Positions 16,404 to 24,654 of a stretch of 41,859 bases of DNA are shown one piece after another. The notes beneath the pieces were generated by a model. That model did not search any database. It was not told the origin of the DNA and saw nothing but the letters and a program-made list of their open reading frames with translations. This stretch comes from an uncultured Selenomonadales bacterium (GTDB taxonomy: Bacteria; Bacillota; Negativicutes; Selenomonadales; Selenomonadaceae): the NCBI GenBank assembly GCA_937901445.1, contig CALDHY010000096.1, forward strand, positions 1-41,859. Reading direction: 5' to 3'. A program made the translations under genes and the position numbers. Numbering within the stretch: the stretch's first letter is position 1; each line of letters starts with the position of its first letter.

Positions 16404-16613
16404 TTTTTTTTCCTCCCCAATTATAACTTCAACACTATTTTATAGCAAACATAATTCAAGGGTTAAATTTTAAATCAGCTTTAAATTTTTGGCAAGATAT
16501 TTAATTTTAAAATGTCAATTTGCCGCGTTGCCGAAATTTTCATTTCAAAAGGAATTACAATCAAGCTAAAGAATATTAAACCAAAATGATTTTCAAGGAA
16601 AGGTTGATTTTTT
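16404..16613. promoter_or_regulatory. divergent control region ahead of the multi-Hsp70 operon
   Basis: A 210-base AT-rich gap separates the MFS gene from the Hsp70 operon. For the operon, a TACAAT at 16556-16561 is a possible -10 but lacks a -35 box at normal spacing. AAGGAAAGG just upstream of 16614 is the ribosome site. For the MFS gene, minus-strand TTGCTA (16448-16443) and TATAAT (16425-16420) have a 17-base spacing but lie very close to the start. I find no CIRCE element (TTAGCACTC inverted repeat), so HrcA control is not supported. Confidence 0.4.
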
Positions 16614-18599
16614 ATGGATTCAGATAATACGTTAGCAGTTGGAATTGATTTTGGAATGAGCAATTCGGTCGTGGCTTATTTTCAAAACGGCAAATATAAA
16701 TTTCTTGAAATTGACAATGAACGGCTTATACCGTCGGCGATATATTTTAAGGGAGCGGCGCAAGATAAATGGATTTACGGCAACAAAGCACTAAGACGCG
16801 GCGTGATTTATCCGGACGCGCTTTTCAAACATTTTAAACGACGTATCGGCGAAAATTCAACACAAACTTTTCAATTTGAAATTCCGCCAAAAACAAAGTA
16901 CATTATCGACACAAATATTTTTATTGCAGAGCCGCGTATTTTGGAAAATTTTGGTAATGACGTTGAAATTTTAATTCCAAAAACTGTTTATGAAGAATTG
17001 GCGCGCAGAAAAAGTGTACCTGCAACGGCGGCTGAAGCTGAAATTGCCTTGCGTTCAATAGACGAACACCGCAAATTTATTTCTATGGAAGATTCACATT
17101 TGGAACTTTTGACAGACGATTTATTTAAATCTGCCAATCAAAATAACAACGACCGCAACGACAATAAAATTTTGAGTGTGGCACTCTTTCACGACGGCGG
17201 CAATACAATTCTGCTTTCAAATGATAATCTGGTTGAAGAAAAAGCCTCGTGGCAAGAGCATAAGTTTCAAGTTCAAAATTATCAAGAATTTATTTTTTAT
17301 CGACCTTTGCCGCAAAATAATTTGACACAATCCCTACAACTTAGCGGCAAGGACGGCGCGGCGATTTTTTTTAAATATCTGCGCGAGGAAATCAGCAAAA
17401 AAATTGGCAACGTCACAAAGGCAATTATTACCGTGCCGCAGGGATTTTCGCCAATACAACGCAACGAAATTAAAGACGCCGGAATAAAAGCCGGTTTTAC
17501 AGAAATTGAACTTGAGAGCGAGCCGACGGCGGCGGCAGTTGCTTACGGGATTGATTTGGAAAATGCAGAAAAAACAATCCTTGTATTTGATTTTGGCGGC
17601 GGTACTTTCGACGTTACAATTTTAAAAATTTCCGGCAACAATTTTATTCCTTTAGTTTCCGGCGGCGATTCAAAATTGGGCGGCGAAGATTTTACTCAAG
17701 CGTTGATTGAAGACTTCAAAGAAAAATTACTTGACGGCGAAATTTTGCAAAATAATCAGTCGCTTGATATGTTTGACGAAAAAAATTCAGGGCTTTCTCA
17801 TGAAGAATTTATCAAAAATGATTTAAAAATTTGGGAAGCCTGTGAAGATATGAAATGCCGCTTGTCCAATTTTGACAGCGAAAATTTAAACGTTGAACTT
17901 TTTATACAACCGAATGAAACTGCATTTGTCGAATATGAACTTTCTCGCGCAGATTTTGAAGAAATTACTTACGAGCTTATAAATGCCGCAAAAAAATCTT
18001 TAGATGAAACTATGAAACGCGCGAAACTTTTTGCACAAGATATTGACGTTGTAATTTTGGCGGGCGGCACGTCAACCATACCGAGCATTCAAAATTTTGT
18101 CAAACAATATTTCGGCAAACAACCTTATTCTGACAAAAACCCCGCTACTTTGATAGCTGAAGGCGCGGCGTTGCTTGCCGACTTAAAGTGGAATCAGGAT
18201 TCTGCAATTACAAAACAAATTAAAATTTTCAACAAAACCATGACAGATTTTGGCGTTGCCTTAAAAAATCACAAATTCGATACAATTATTCCCGCCAATT
18301 CGCCGTTGCCAATTCAAAACAAACAGGTTTATTCGTTGCAAAAAGATTTTCAAAGAGAGTTACAAATTGAATGTTACACGCGCAAGGCGGGCAGTACGGC
18401 TAGTTTTACAATGAAAGACGATATTAAATATATCGGCAAACTTCAAATTTCAAATTTGCCGCCGTTGAAAAAATACGGCGTTGATGTTTTTGTAACTTTT
18501 AATTTGACGAAAGAATATGAACTCGCCGTTGAAGTTAATCTTCAAGACAAGCAGGGCAATAACATTGAACAAACGCAAGTTAAAATAAATTTAGTGTAG
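16614..18599 (+). CDS. Hsp70-family protein with a PIN nuclease-like domain inserted in the ATPase domain
   Basis: The 661-residue protein is a DnaK-like chaperone with an insertion. Hsp70 parts: phosphate-1 loop IDFGMSNSVV (11-20), catalytic lysine in FKRRIG (about 75), EPTAAAVAYG (303-312), phosphate-2 loop FDFGGGTFDV (325-334) and adenosine motif ILAGGTSTIP (481-490). A beta substrate-binding domain (about 535-655, GKLQISNLPP) follows, without the helical lid. Between 95 and 228, in subdomain IB, sits a PIN fold: IIDTN (D99), YEELARRK (E127/E128), NDRNDNKIL (D180 or D183) and LLSND (D204). All the acidic positions a PIN RNase needs look intact. It is the first gene of the operon and could link nucleotide state to RNA cleavage, which is inference. 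Confidence 0.9.
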   Translation: MDSDNTLAVGIDFGMSNSVVAYFQNGKYKFLEIDNERLIPSAIYFKGAAQDKWIYGNKALRRGVIYPDALFKHFKRRIGENSTQTFQFEIPPKTKYIIDTNIFIAEPRILENFGNDVEILIPKTVYEELARRKSVPATAAEAEIALRSIDEHRKFISMEDSHLELLTDDLFKSANQNNNDRNDNKILSVALFHDGGNTILLSNDNLVEEKASWQEHKFQVQNYQEFIFYRPLPQNNLTQSLQLSGKDGAAIFFKYLREEISKKIGNVTKAIITVPQGFSPIQRNEIKDAGIKAGFTEIELESEPTAAAVAYGIDLENAEKTILVFDFGGGTFDVTILKISGNNFIPLVSGGDSKLGGEDFTQALIEDFKEKLLDGEILQNNQSLDMFDEKNSGLSHEEFIKNDLKIWEACEDMKCRLSNFDSENLNVELFIQPNETAFVEYELSRADFEEITYELINAAKKSLDETMKRAKLFAQDIDVVILAGGTSTIPSIQNFVKQYFGKQPYSDKNPATLIAEGAALLADLKWNQDSAITKQIKIFNKTMTDFGVALKNHKFDTIIPANSPLPIQNKQVYSLQKDFQRELQIECYTRKAGSTASFTMKDDIKYIGKLQISNLPPLKKYGVDVFVTFNLTKEYELAVEVNLQDKQGNNIEQTQVKINLV

Positions 18600-18610
18600 G
18601 GGGCGTCTGA

Positions 18611-19381
18611 ATGGAACTTGAAAAATATAATCCGGCGTCGGCGGCAACTTTGCTCGGCGAAATTGAAAAGTTTTGTCTGTCAAAAGGAATTATTTTGCAG
18701 AGAAATTCAAATTCCAAAATTGCGGACAAAAATTGGATACGAAAATTTATAATTCAAACGGACGCGCCGCCTTTTTACCTTGAAATTAATTCGCCGTCTG
18801 ACATTGAAAAAATTAACGGCGATTTGAACGAACGCCTTGAAAATTTACAACGCAAAGTAAAAAATTTTCTGCAGAATAACGGCGCAATGAATAAAAATCT
18901 TCAAGACAAGATTAATACTTTGGGCAATAAACTTTTAGACACGGCAAAAAGATATATAAAATTTGGCTTAAAAAATTCTTTGCAAAGAGAACTTAAAAAT
19001 TGTAACAACATTGAAGACCTGCGCGACGCGGCGGGCAAATGTTACGGCGAATTTATCAAAAAAGAATTGCTTGAAAGAGTTTTCCGCCCCCTGTATGACG
19101 AATTGCGCCAAAAACCCAATGACGCGGCGTACTCTTGGCTTTTGAATGGACTGAATCAAATTTTGGCAAGTTTGGGAGTTATGACAGTCAATGTAAAAAT
19201 TGGCGGACGTTATGATGAAAATCAGCCGTACATTCCCGCCGAAAAATTTATAACTTCAAATCCTCAAGAAAAAGATATTATTTGCGCGGTTGTGCGTTAT
19301 GCTTACGCCTTCACAAATGAGCGGATTATTTCAGAGGGAAAATTGATTGTGGCGAAATTTCAACAGGGAGGCGCAAAATGA
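18611..19381 (+). CDS. divergent GrpE-like protein (candidate nucleotide exchange factor 1)
   Basis: A 256-residue soluble protein. An N-terminal region (1-60) is followed by a coiled-coil stretch (about 63-115), a helical part (115-195), and a C-terminal beta-rich domain (about 195-253). The end, with ICAVVRYAYAF, TNERIISEGKLIVAKF, aligns by eye to the GrpE C-terminus (VVEVLQKGY, RVLRPAMVKV). GrpE releases ADP from Hsp70, which fits the neighbours. Similarity is weak, so this is a fold-level guess. It begins 11 bases after the PIN-Hsp70 behind GGGGGCG, and its stop overlaps the next start by four bases (ATGA). Confidence 0.6.
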   Translation: MELEKYNPASAATLLGEIEKFCLSKGIILQRNSNSKIADKNWIRKFIIQTDAPPFYLEINSPSDIEKINGDLNERLENLQRKVKNFLQNNGAMNKNLQDKINTLGNKLLDTAKRYIKFGLKNSLQRELKNCNNIEDLRDAAGKCYGEFIKKELLERVFRPLYDELRQKPNDAAYSWLLNGLNQILASLGVMTVNVKIGGRYDENQPYIPAEKFITSNPQEKDIICAVVRYAYAFTNERIISEGKLIVAKFQQGGAK

Positions 19382-20514
19382 GTTTGTTTTTGGGGATTGA
19401 TTTTGGTACTTCAACAAATTTTGTTACAAAATGGGACGAAAATAAACGCCGCGCAATTCCTGTTTTATTGGGGGATTTTGGCGATGCTGAAGATTTTCCA
19501 AACGTCATTTACTATGAGGCGAACGGAAATAAAATTGTAGGTAAACCCGCTATCAGAAAGAGCCGTCAAAATTACGATAACGCCGTTTTTTCAATTAAAA
19601 GTTACTTGGAAAGAAAACTCGCCTTGCCTGTTTTGGGGCGCAGAATTAAAAGTGAAAAAATTGCTGAAGATATTTTTTCGTGGATAAATGAAAATGTTGA
19701 AAAAAAATTCGGCGGGCAAAAAATTTCCGGCGCGGTTATTGCCGTGCCTGTTGACTTTAAAAATTCTTCTGCCGTTGAACACGCGGCGCAACGTGCGGGT
19801 TTAAATGTACTCGGTTTGATTGAAGAGCCGGTGGCGGCGGCGTTGAGTTTTGGAATGACCGAAAAAATTAAAGTCGGCAATTCAGAAAAAATTTTGGTGT
19901 TCGATTTGGGCGACACTTGCAAGGTAAGTATTTTTGACTTTGCCCGTCCGTTAAACCGTCAATTTGAAATTAATTTTATTACCAACATTTCAAAAAAATT
20001 TGGCGGGATTGATATTGATAATATTTTGACTGAAAAAATTATTGAACGCTTGCAAATGACTTTTCCGAATTATAATTTGGAAATTCAACCGGCGATTAAA
20101 CAGAAAAGAGAAATTTTTGAAATTCGCCAATGCGCCGTTGATACAAAAAAAATTTTAAGCGCGGCAGATTCGGCAGATTTAATTTTTGAAAGTACTTTAA
20201 GCGGCAATTTTTTATTGGACGAAAAATTTTCTCGCGCAGATTTTGAGAAACTGCCGGTTGAATTTTTGGTCGATATTGAAAATGTACTCGATGAGGCTTT
20301 ATTTGACACAGATTTAAAGCGGCAAAATATCGACAAAATTATTATGGTCGGCGGCACGTGTAAAATTCCCGCCGTCCAAGAAAAACTTAAAAAATATTTC
20401 GGCAAGGAGCCGGAAACCGGCGATAATCCCTCACTTATGGTAGGCGAGGGCGCAGGTATTTATTGCGGCTTAAAATTTGTCGAAAAAAATTTAAATTGCA
20501 AAATTAATTTGTAA
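19378..20514 (+). CDS. Hsp70-family ATPase-domain-only protein with altered phosphate loop
   Basis: The 378-residue protein is just the actin-like ATPase domain of Hsp70; no substrate-binding domain follows. The phosphate-1 loop is IDFGTSTNFV (7-16), the catalytic lysine is in FSIKSYL (about 74), EEPVAAALSFG spans 149-159, and the adenosine motif is IMVGGTCKIP (322-331). The phosphate-2 loop reads VFDLGDTCKVSI (174-185) where Hsp70s have FDLGGGTFDVSI: it is one residue shorter and lacks the triple glycine. ATP hydrolysis may therefore be slow or lost, and the protein may act as a partner or regulator of the other Hsp70s. It is coupled to the previous gene by an ATGA overlap. Confidence 0.85.
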   Translation: MSLFLGIDFGTSTNFVTKWDENKRRAIPVLLGDFGDAEDFPNVIYYEANGNKIVGKPAIRKSRQNYDNAVFSIKSYLERKLALPVLGRRIKSEKIAEDIFSWINENVEKKFGGQKISGAVIAVPVDFKNSSAVEHAAQRAGLNVLGLIEEPVAAALSFGMTEKIKVGNSEKILVFDLGDTCKVSIFDFARPLNRQFEINFITNISKKFGGIDIDNILTEKIIERLQMTFPNYNLEIQPAIKQKREIFEIRQCAVDTKKILSAADSADLIFESTLSGNFLLDEKFSRADFEKLPVEFLVDIENVLDEALFDTDLKRQNIDKIIMVGGTCKIPAVQEKLKKYFGKEPETGDNPSLMVGEGAGIYCGLKFVEKNLNCKINL

Positions 20515-20527
20515 AGGAGAATAAACT

Positions 20528-21598
20528 ATGGCTGAAAATGTAAATTCTGATACTTCAAACAACGCCGAAACTTCAACCGCGCCGCCGGATGTTTCACAAG
20601 CTGAAACGCCGCCTCAAAAAAAATCTGTCAAAAAGTCTGATACTTCAAACAACGCCGAAATTTCAACCGCGCCGCCGAATGTTTCACAAACTGAAACGCC
20701 GCCTCAAAAAAAATCTGTCAAAAATCCTGACACTTCATCTGAAGAAAAATATCTCAAACAAATTGCCGATAATATAATTGGTATTAAAAATGATATTAAC
20801 CTTTACAGCGTCAGTACCAACAATCATACAGACAAAAAATTTCAAGCCCTCGAAAAATCTTTACAAACAATTATTTTGATACAGAAAAATTCTTTTTCGG
20901 CTTTACCAAAAACTTTAAACAAATACTTACAAAGTATCGACAATAATTTTCAAGATTATATTGGCAACTTGGAAGAAAAATTAACCGGCGTTGAGAAAAA
21001 GGTACAGGGTATCGACGAAAGTACCGAAATTCTTCAAAGTCTGCCGCGCAAAATTGACGATATAGCCGCAATTTTAAAATCAGCAAATTTACAAACTCAA
21101 TCAGATATTCCGGCAATAAATCCTGACGAAGAAACTTTGAAGACGTTGACTGAATACGGCGAAAGAATTTTACAGCAGTTATCGCTTGCCGCGCGTTGGT
21201 ATGCACGCCGCTTGCCGGATTTAAACGCTCAAGAAACTTTGATTAAAAATTTAACTGCCAAATACGAAAATGAAAAGAAAATTGCTGCGCAGGAAGGCGA
21301 AATGCGCGGGCGTAAATCCATAATTAAAGAGTTGTTCAAACTTTACGGCGACGGCGTCCATAAACTTTTTGAAGCGGCTGAAGGTACGCAAATTTCAATA
21401 CTTGTAAATTTCTTAAAAAATCAGGGCGTCGAAGTTCGTTATAAAGTGAATCAGGAATTGGAAATTACTGAAAAAAATATTTTAAAGCATGAGCCTTATA
21501 TTGAAAATCTTAAGCTTGGAAAAATTTTAATAACCGCTCCTGCTTACGTTTTCGATAATGAAGTTTTGGCAAGGGCAACTTACATTCAAATTCAATGA
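20528..21598 (+). CDS. GrpE-like protein with low-complexity repeated N-terminus (candidate nucleotide exchange factor 2)
   Basis: A 356-residue protein in three parts. Residues 7-66 are two 30-residue tandem repeats rich in S, T, P, E and K (26 of 30 identical; at DNA level 20546-20635 and 20636-20725, about 86 of 90). Residues 75-190 are coiled coil. Residues 200-356 resemble GrpE: a long helix with KIAAQEGEMRGRKSIIKELF, a short helical stretch with ILVNFLKNQGVEV, and a terminal beta domain ending GKILITAPAYVF, DNEVLARATYIQIQ. The disordered head may be a linker or a docking segment. It lies 13 bases after the ATPase-only Hsp70, behind AAAGGAG. The GrpE call is by eye and moderate. Confidence 0.6.
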   Translation: MAENVNSDTSNNAETSTAPPDVSQAETPPQKKSVKKSDTSNNAEISTAPPNVSQTETPPQKKSVKNPDTSSEEKYLKQIADNIIGIKNDINLYSVSTNNHTDKKFQALEKSLQTIILIQKNSFSALPKTLNKYLQSIDNNFQDYIGNLEEKLTGVEKKVQGIDESTEILQSLPRKIDDIAAILKSANLQTQSDIPAINPDEETLKTLTEYGERILQQLSLAARWYARRLPDLNAQETLIKNLTAKYENEKKIAAQEGEMRGRKSIIKELFKLYGDGVHKLFEAAEGTQISILVNFLKNQGVEVRYKVNQELEITEKNILKHEPYIENLKLGKILITAPAYVFDNEVLARATYIQIQ

Positions 21599-21610
21599 AG
21601 GAGTGAAAGT

Positions 21611-23293
21611 ATGGGCTTATACGTAGGAATTGATTTGGGAACTACAAACAGTACAGTTTCAGTAATTCAAACTGAAGACTCCGGCGAATCACCGCTTGAT
21701 TCATTGGAAACTTGCCCGATTCACCAGTACAAAAAAATTGGCGAAAGTGTAACGGATGACTGCCTGCCTTCGGCACTTTATTTTGATATTGAAAATAAGC
21801 GCGTTTACACCGGTATTTACGCAAAAGAAAGGTATTCTTCCGGCGATCGTCCTTTACAAACTGCAATATCTGTTAAAATTCGTATGGGCGGCGATTCAAG
21901 GCTTGAAATTCCAGGTTTGTTTGGTAAAAGTCAACCGCAAATTTTTGACATGAAAGAATGCTCGTCGTTTTTTATTCGTACGATTGTAAATTCACTGAAA
22001 AAGGAATATCCCGAACAAGCCGAACAAATAACGGACGAATGCATTGTTACGGTTCCGGCGGCGTTTAATGACGATGAGCGCGTTGCTACGCAAAACGCCG
22101 TTTTGTTAGGCGGATTCAAGCGTTGTAAAATTTTGGACGAGCCGACGGCGGCTTTACTTTCTCACATTAACAGTGATTCTTATGATGATTCTGCAGATGA
22201 AGAAACAACCTACAAACTTGTTTACGATATTGGCGGCGGTACGCTTGATGTTTCCATTGCAAAGTTGACGCGCGACGATTACGGCGGTTATACTGTTGAC
22301 ATTGTAGGTTTGTCTGAAAGAATGAATTTGGGCGGCGATAATTTCGACCGCTTGCTCGGCGCGTATTTTCTCAAAGAGTTTGAGCCCGCCAATCCTGCAA
22401 TACAATCCCGCTCGGCTGAAGATAAAAGCCGAATGATCGCACGCATGGTTTCACATGCTGAAGAGTATAAAATCGCAATGAATAATGACATTGTTAAATA
22501 CAGGAATAACCCCCACAGATTGTCAAAATTAAAAAAGATTGTCAATTTTATTTTGATGGAGCCTTTTCAAGTTACGGGGATTTTCATAAACAAACAACTT
22601 TTGGACGATTTATTTTTAATGTACACTGATTCAAATACAGGCTTGTTGCTTAAACCTGTCAAAACCGCGTTAAGTCGAAGCAAACTTCAAAAAGAAGATA
22701 TTGGCGAAATTATTTTAACCGGCGGCATGGCTGAATTTTACGCCGTTCAAGATACTATCAAAAAATTTTTCGGCGATAATGTAAAAATCAGCACGGTTGA
22801 CGATACAAAAACTGCCGTTTCACGCGGCGCGGCTTTATATCATTGGGGATTGGACGACGATAATTTTTCTGATGAAGTTAAAAAAATTTCAACAATCAGT
22901 AACAAATTGGCAAGCAATATTTATGTTCGCAATTCGGCGGGGAATTTTGATTTACTGATACCGTCGGATCTTAGCAAAACGAGCGGCACTTACGATTATA
23001 TAATTTCAGATGAAAATGTAGCTTACCTGCCGTTTTATTTGTATTCAGGCACGGAGCCGGAAAACGGCGAAGATAACACGGCAACCTATACGCAACTTGC
23101 CGGGCGTATGATTCCGACCAAGCCCGAATATAATAAAGGCGATACAATTCCAATTTATTGGGAAATTGACGAAAATAAAGTTATTACCGTGCAAATTCAA
23201 AATGACGCAAATATAACGCTGTCAAGAATTTTGACGCCGAATGAAATTGCACAAAGTATCGTTAATCAATATGAAGTGAACCCGGGAGTTTGA
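21611..23293 (+). CDS. Hsp70-family protein with atypical C-terminal domain
   Basis: A 560-residue Hsp70 homologue. The ATPase domain covers about 1-412: phosphate-1 IDLGTTNSTV (7-16), catalytic lysine in ISVKIRMGG (about 89), DEPTAALLSH (176-185), phosphate-2 YDIGGGTLDV (205-214) and adenosine motif ILTGGMAEFY (368-377). All are intact. An insertion near 186-200 is acidic (SDSYDDSADEE). The C-terminal part (about 430-540) is beta-rich but only faintly like a DnaK substrate-binding domain, and no lid follows. It begins 12 bases after the GrpE-like gene behind AAGGAG and abuts the helical gene. Substrate and partner are unknown. Confidence 0.9.
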   Translation: MGLYVGIDLGTTNSTVSVIQTEDSGESPLDSLETCPIHQYKKIGESVTDDCLPSALYFDIENKRVYTGIYAKERYSSGDRPLQTAISVKIRMGGDSRLEIPGLFGKSQPQIFDMKECSSFFIRTIVNSLKKEYPEQAEQITDECIVTVPAAFNDDERVATQNAVLLGGFKRCKILDEPTAALLSHINSDSYDDSADEETTYKLVYDIGGGTLDVSIAKLTRDDYGGYTVDIVGLSERMNLGGDNFDRLLGAYFLKEFEPANPAIQSRSAEDKSRMIARMVSHAEEYKIAMNNDIVKYRNNPHRLSKLKKIVNFILMEPFQVTGIFINKQLLDDLFLMYTDSNTGLLLKPVKTALSRSKLQKEDIGEIILTGGMAEFYAVQDTIKKFFGDNVKISTVDDTKTAVSRGAALYHWGLDDDNFSDEVKKISTISNKLASNIYVRNSAGNFDLLIPSDLSKTSGTYDYIISDENVAYLPFYLYSGTEPENGEDNTATYTQLAGRMIPTKPEYNKGDTIPIYWEIDENKVITVQIQNDANITLSRILTPNEIAQSIVNQYEVNPGV

Positions 23294-23295
23294 CT

Positions 23296-24633
23296 ATGGA
23301 TAAAAAAGATTTTGACGAAATTTTTGACGCGCTGCAACGAATTAATAAATGCCTCGATGAACGCTTTGAAAAAAATGCCGAATTGTACATTTCGCCGGAA
23401 CAAGTCGAAGAACTCAAATTTTTAATTTATAATGGAGACTACGCGCAGATTGTCAAAAAATATTCACTGAAAATTTTTTCGCCGCACGTTTTGGCAAATG
23501 TACTGATTAAAAATGCGTGGCTTATGAAAGATGAAAATTGCGCCGAACTTCAGCCGATTTTTGAGAATTGCGATGCAAAATATTTGCTTGACGTAATGGA
23601 CGGCGTTTTTGACAACAAAATTGAAATGCCGTCAAGTTTCAGATTGTGGTTAATTTCAATCTATTTAAAAAAGTTGAACGCCGCCGCTTGCCAAAATATC
23701 TTGAATCAAAATTTGCGCTTTCTTAATAATCCTGCTTTGAAGGCAATTTGCCTCGCGCAGATTTTAAAAAATTTCCCGCTTGAAAAACGCTACAAAACTT
23801 TCAATGCATACGTTAAACAAAGTGAAAATCTTTTGACGCAAGAAAAAATTTTTGCAGATTTATTTTCGGCGGAAGAATTCACTGACGCCATAAGAAATTC
23901 GGTCTTTGACGAATACATAGAAAAAGATTCTCCGGCAAGCCGTTTTTGGATTAACAGATTGAGCGCGGGCGATATTCCCTTTGTTTTGCAAAAGTTTAAA
24001 AAATATTGCCGCGCCAATTCTTCAGATTTAAAAACTTGCAGGGGCGTACTTTCAAGGTTATCTTGGATCAGCCAAAAAGATTTTCCTACTTTCGCCAAAA
24101 ATTTTGCCGGAGCGTGCGATTGTATGGACGCAGATTTTAAAGCAGGATTAGCCGAAAGTCAATTAAACCGAGTAAGCGGGCAGGACGAAAAAATTTTACT
24201 TGAAGAATTGGCAAAATACGGTATAGTTGACGTTAAGAAAAAGAAATTGCTGACGCTTGACGAAATTATAAATTCGCTTAATAACAGTGTTTTGACTGAC
24301 GGCAACTACAGGTTTTTAGTTTCATCGTTTACCAAAAATTACGGCAGAAATTATCAAGACAACCTGAATAAAATTAAAGCTAACGTCACAAACGATAAAT
24401 TTAAAGAATTTTGTTGCCGGTTGGTTGAACTCACAAGCCAAAAGCCGCAATACAACATACGATATATTATTTACGCCATTGAAAATTTCAATTCGCCTGA
24501 CGTACATAAACGCCTTTTGAAACACATTGAAGACAAAAATATTTTCAATACCTGCCGAAATATAAGCGGTATCGACAAAGTAAAAACTTTTGTCCGGCAA
24601 AAAGACTTTGAACTTTTTAAAAAGCTCCTTTAG
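23296..24633 (+). CDS. all-helical protein of unknown function in the Hsp70 operon
   Basis: A 445-residue soluble protein from the ATG at 23296 (GGGAG site at 23283-23287), starting right after the stop of the preceding Hsp70. Predicted structure is helical throughout, in alternating amphipathic helices that suggest a HEAT- or TPR-like solenoid, though no repeat consensus is clear. I see no catalytic motif, no membrane segment and no J-domain HPD. Cysteines are scattered (for instance CDCMDADF near 275) without a metal-site pattern. Its place between two Hsp70 genes suggests an adaptor or substrate-recognition subunit. I do not recognise the family. Confidence 0.7.
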   Translation: MDKKDFDEIFDALQRINKCLDERFEKNAELYISPEQVEELKFLIYNGDYAQIVKKYSLKIFSPHVLANVLIKNAWLMKDENCAELQPIFENCDAKYLLDVMDGVFDNKIEMPSSFRLWLISIYLKKLNAAACQNILNQNLRFLNNPALKAICLAQILKNFPLEKRYKTFNAYVKQSENLLTQEKIFADLFSAEEFTDAIRNSVFDEYIEKDSPASRFWINRLSAGDIPFVLQKFKKYCRANSSDLKTCRGVLSRLSWISQKDFPTFAKNFAGACDCMDADFKAGLAESQLNRVSGQDEKILLEELAKYGIVDVKKKKLLTLDEIINSLNNSVLTDGNYRFLVSSFTKNYGRNYQDNLNKIKANVTNDKFKEFCCRLVELTSQKPQYNIRYIIYAIENFNSPDVHKRLLKHIEDKNIFNTCRNISGIDKVKTFVRQKDFELFKKLL

Positions 24634-24654
24634 TTTTTGAAAGGCGGGAAGTTT

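Noticed and set aside
16404..16613. CIRCE/HrcA operator ahead of the Hsp70 operon
   Set aside because: No TTAGCACTC-N9-GAGTGCTAA or near match is present in the gap.
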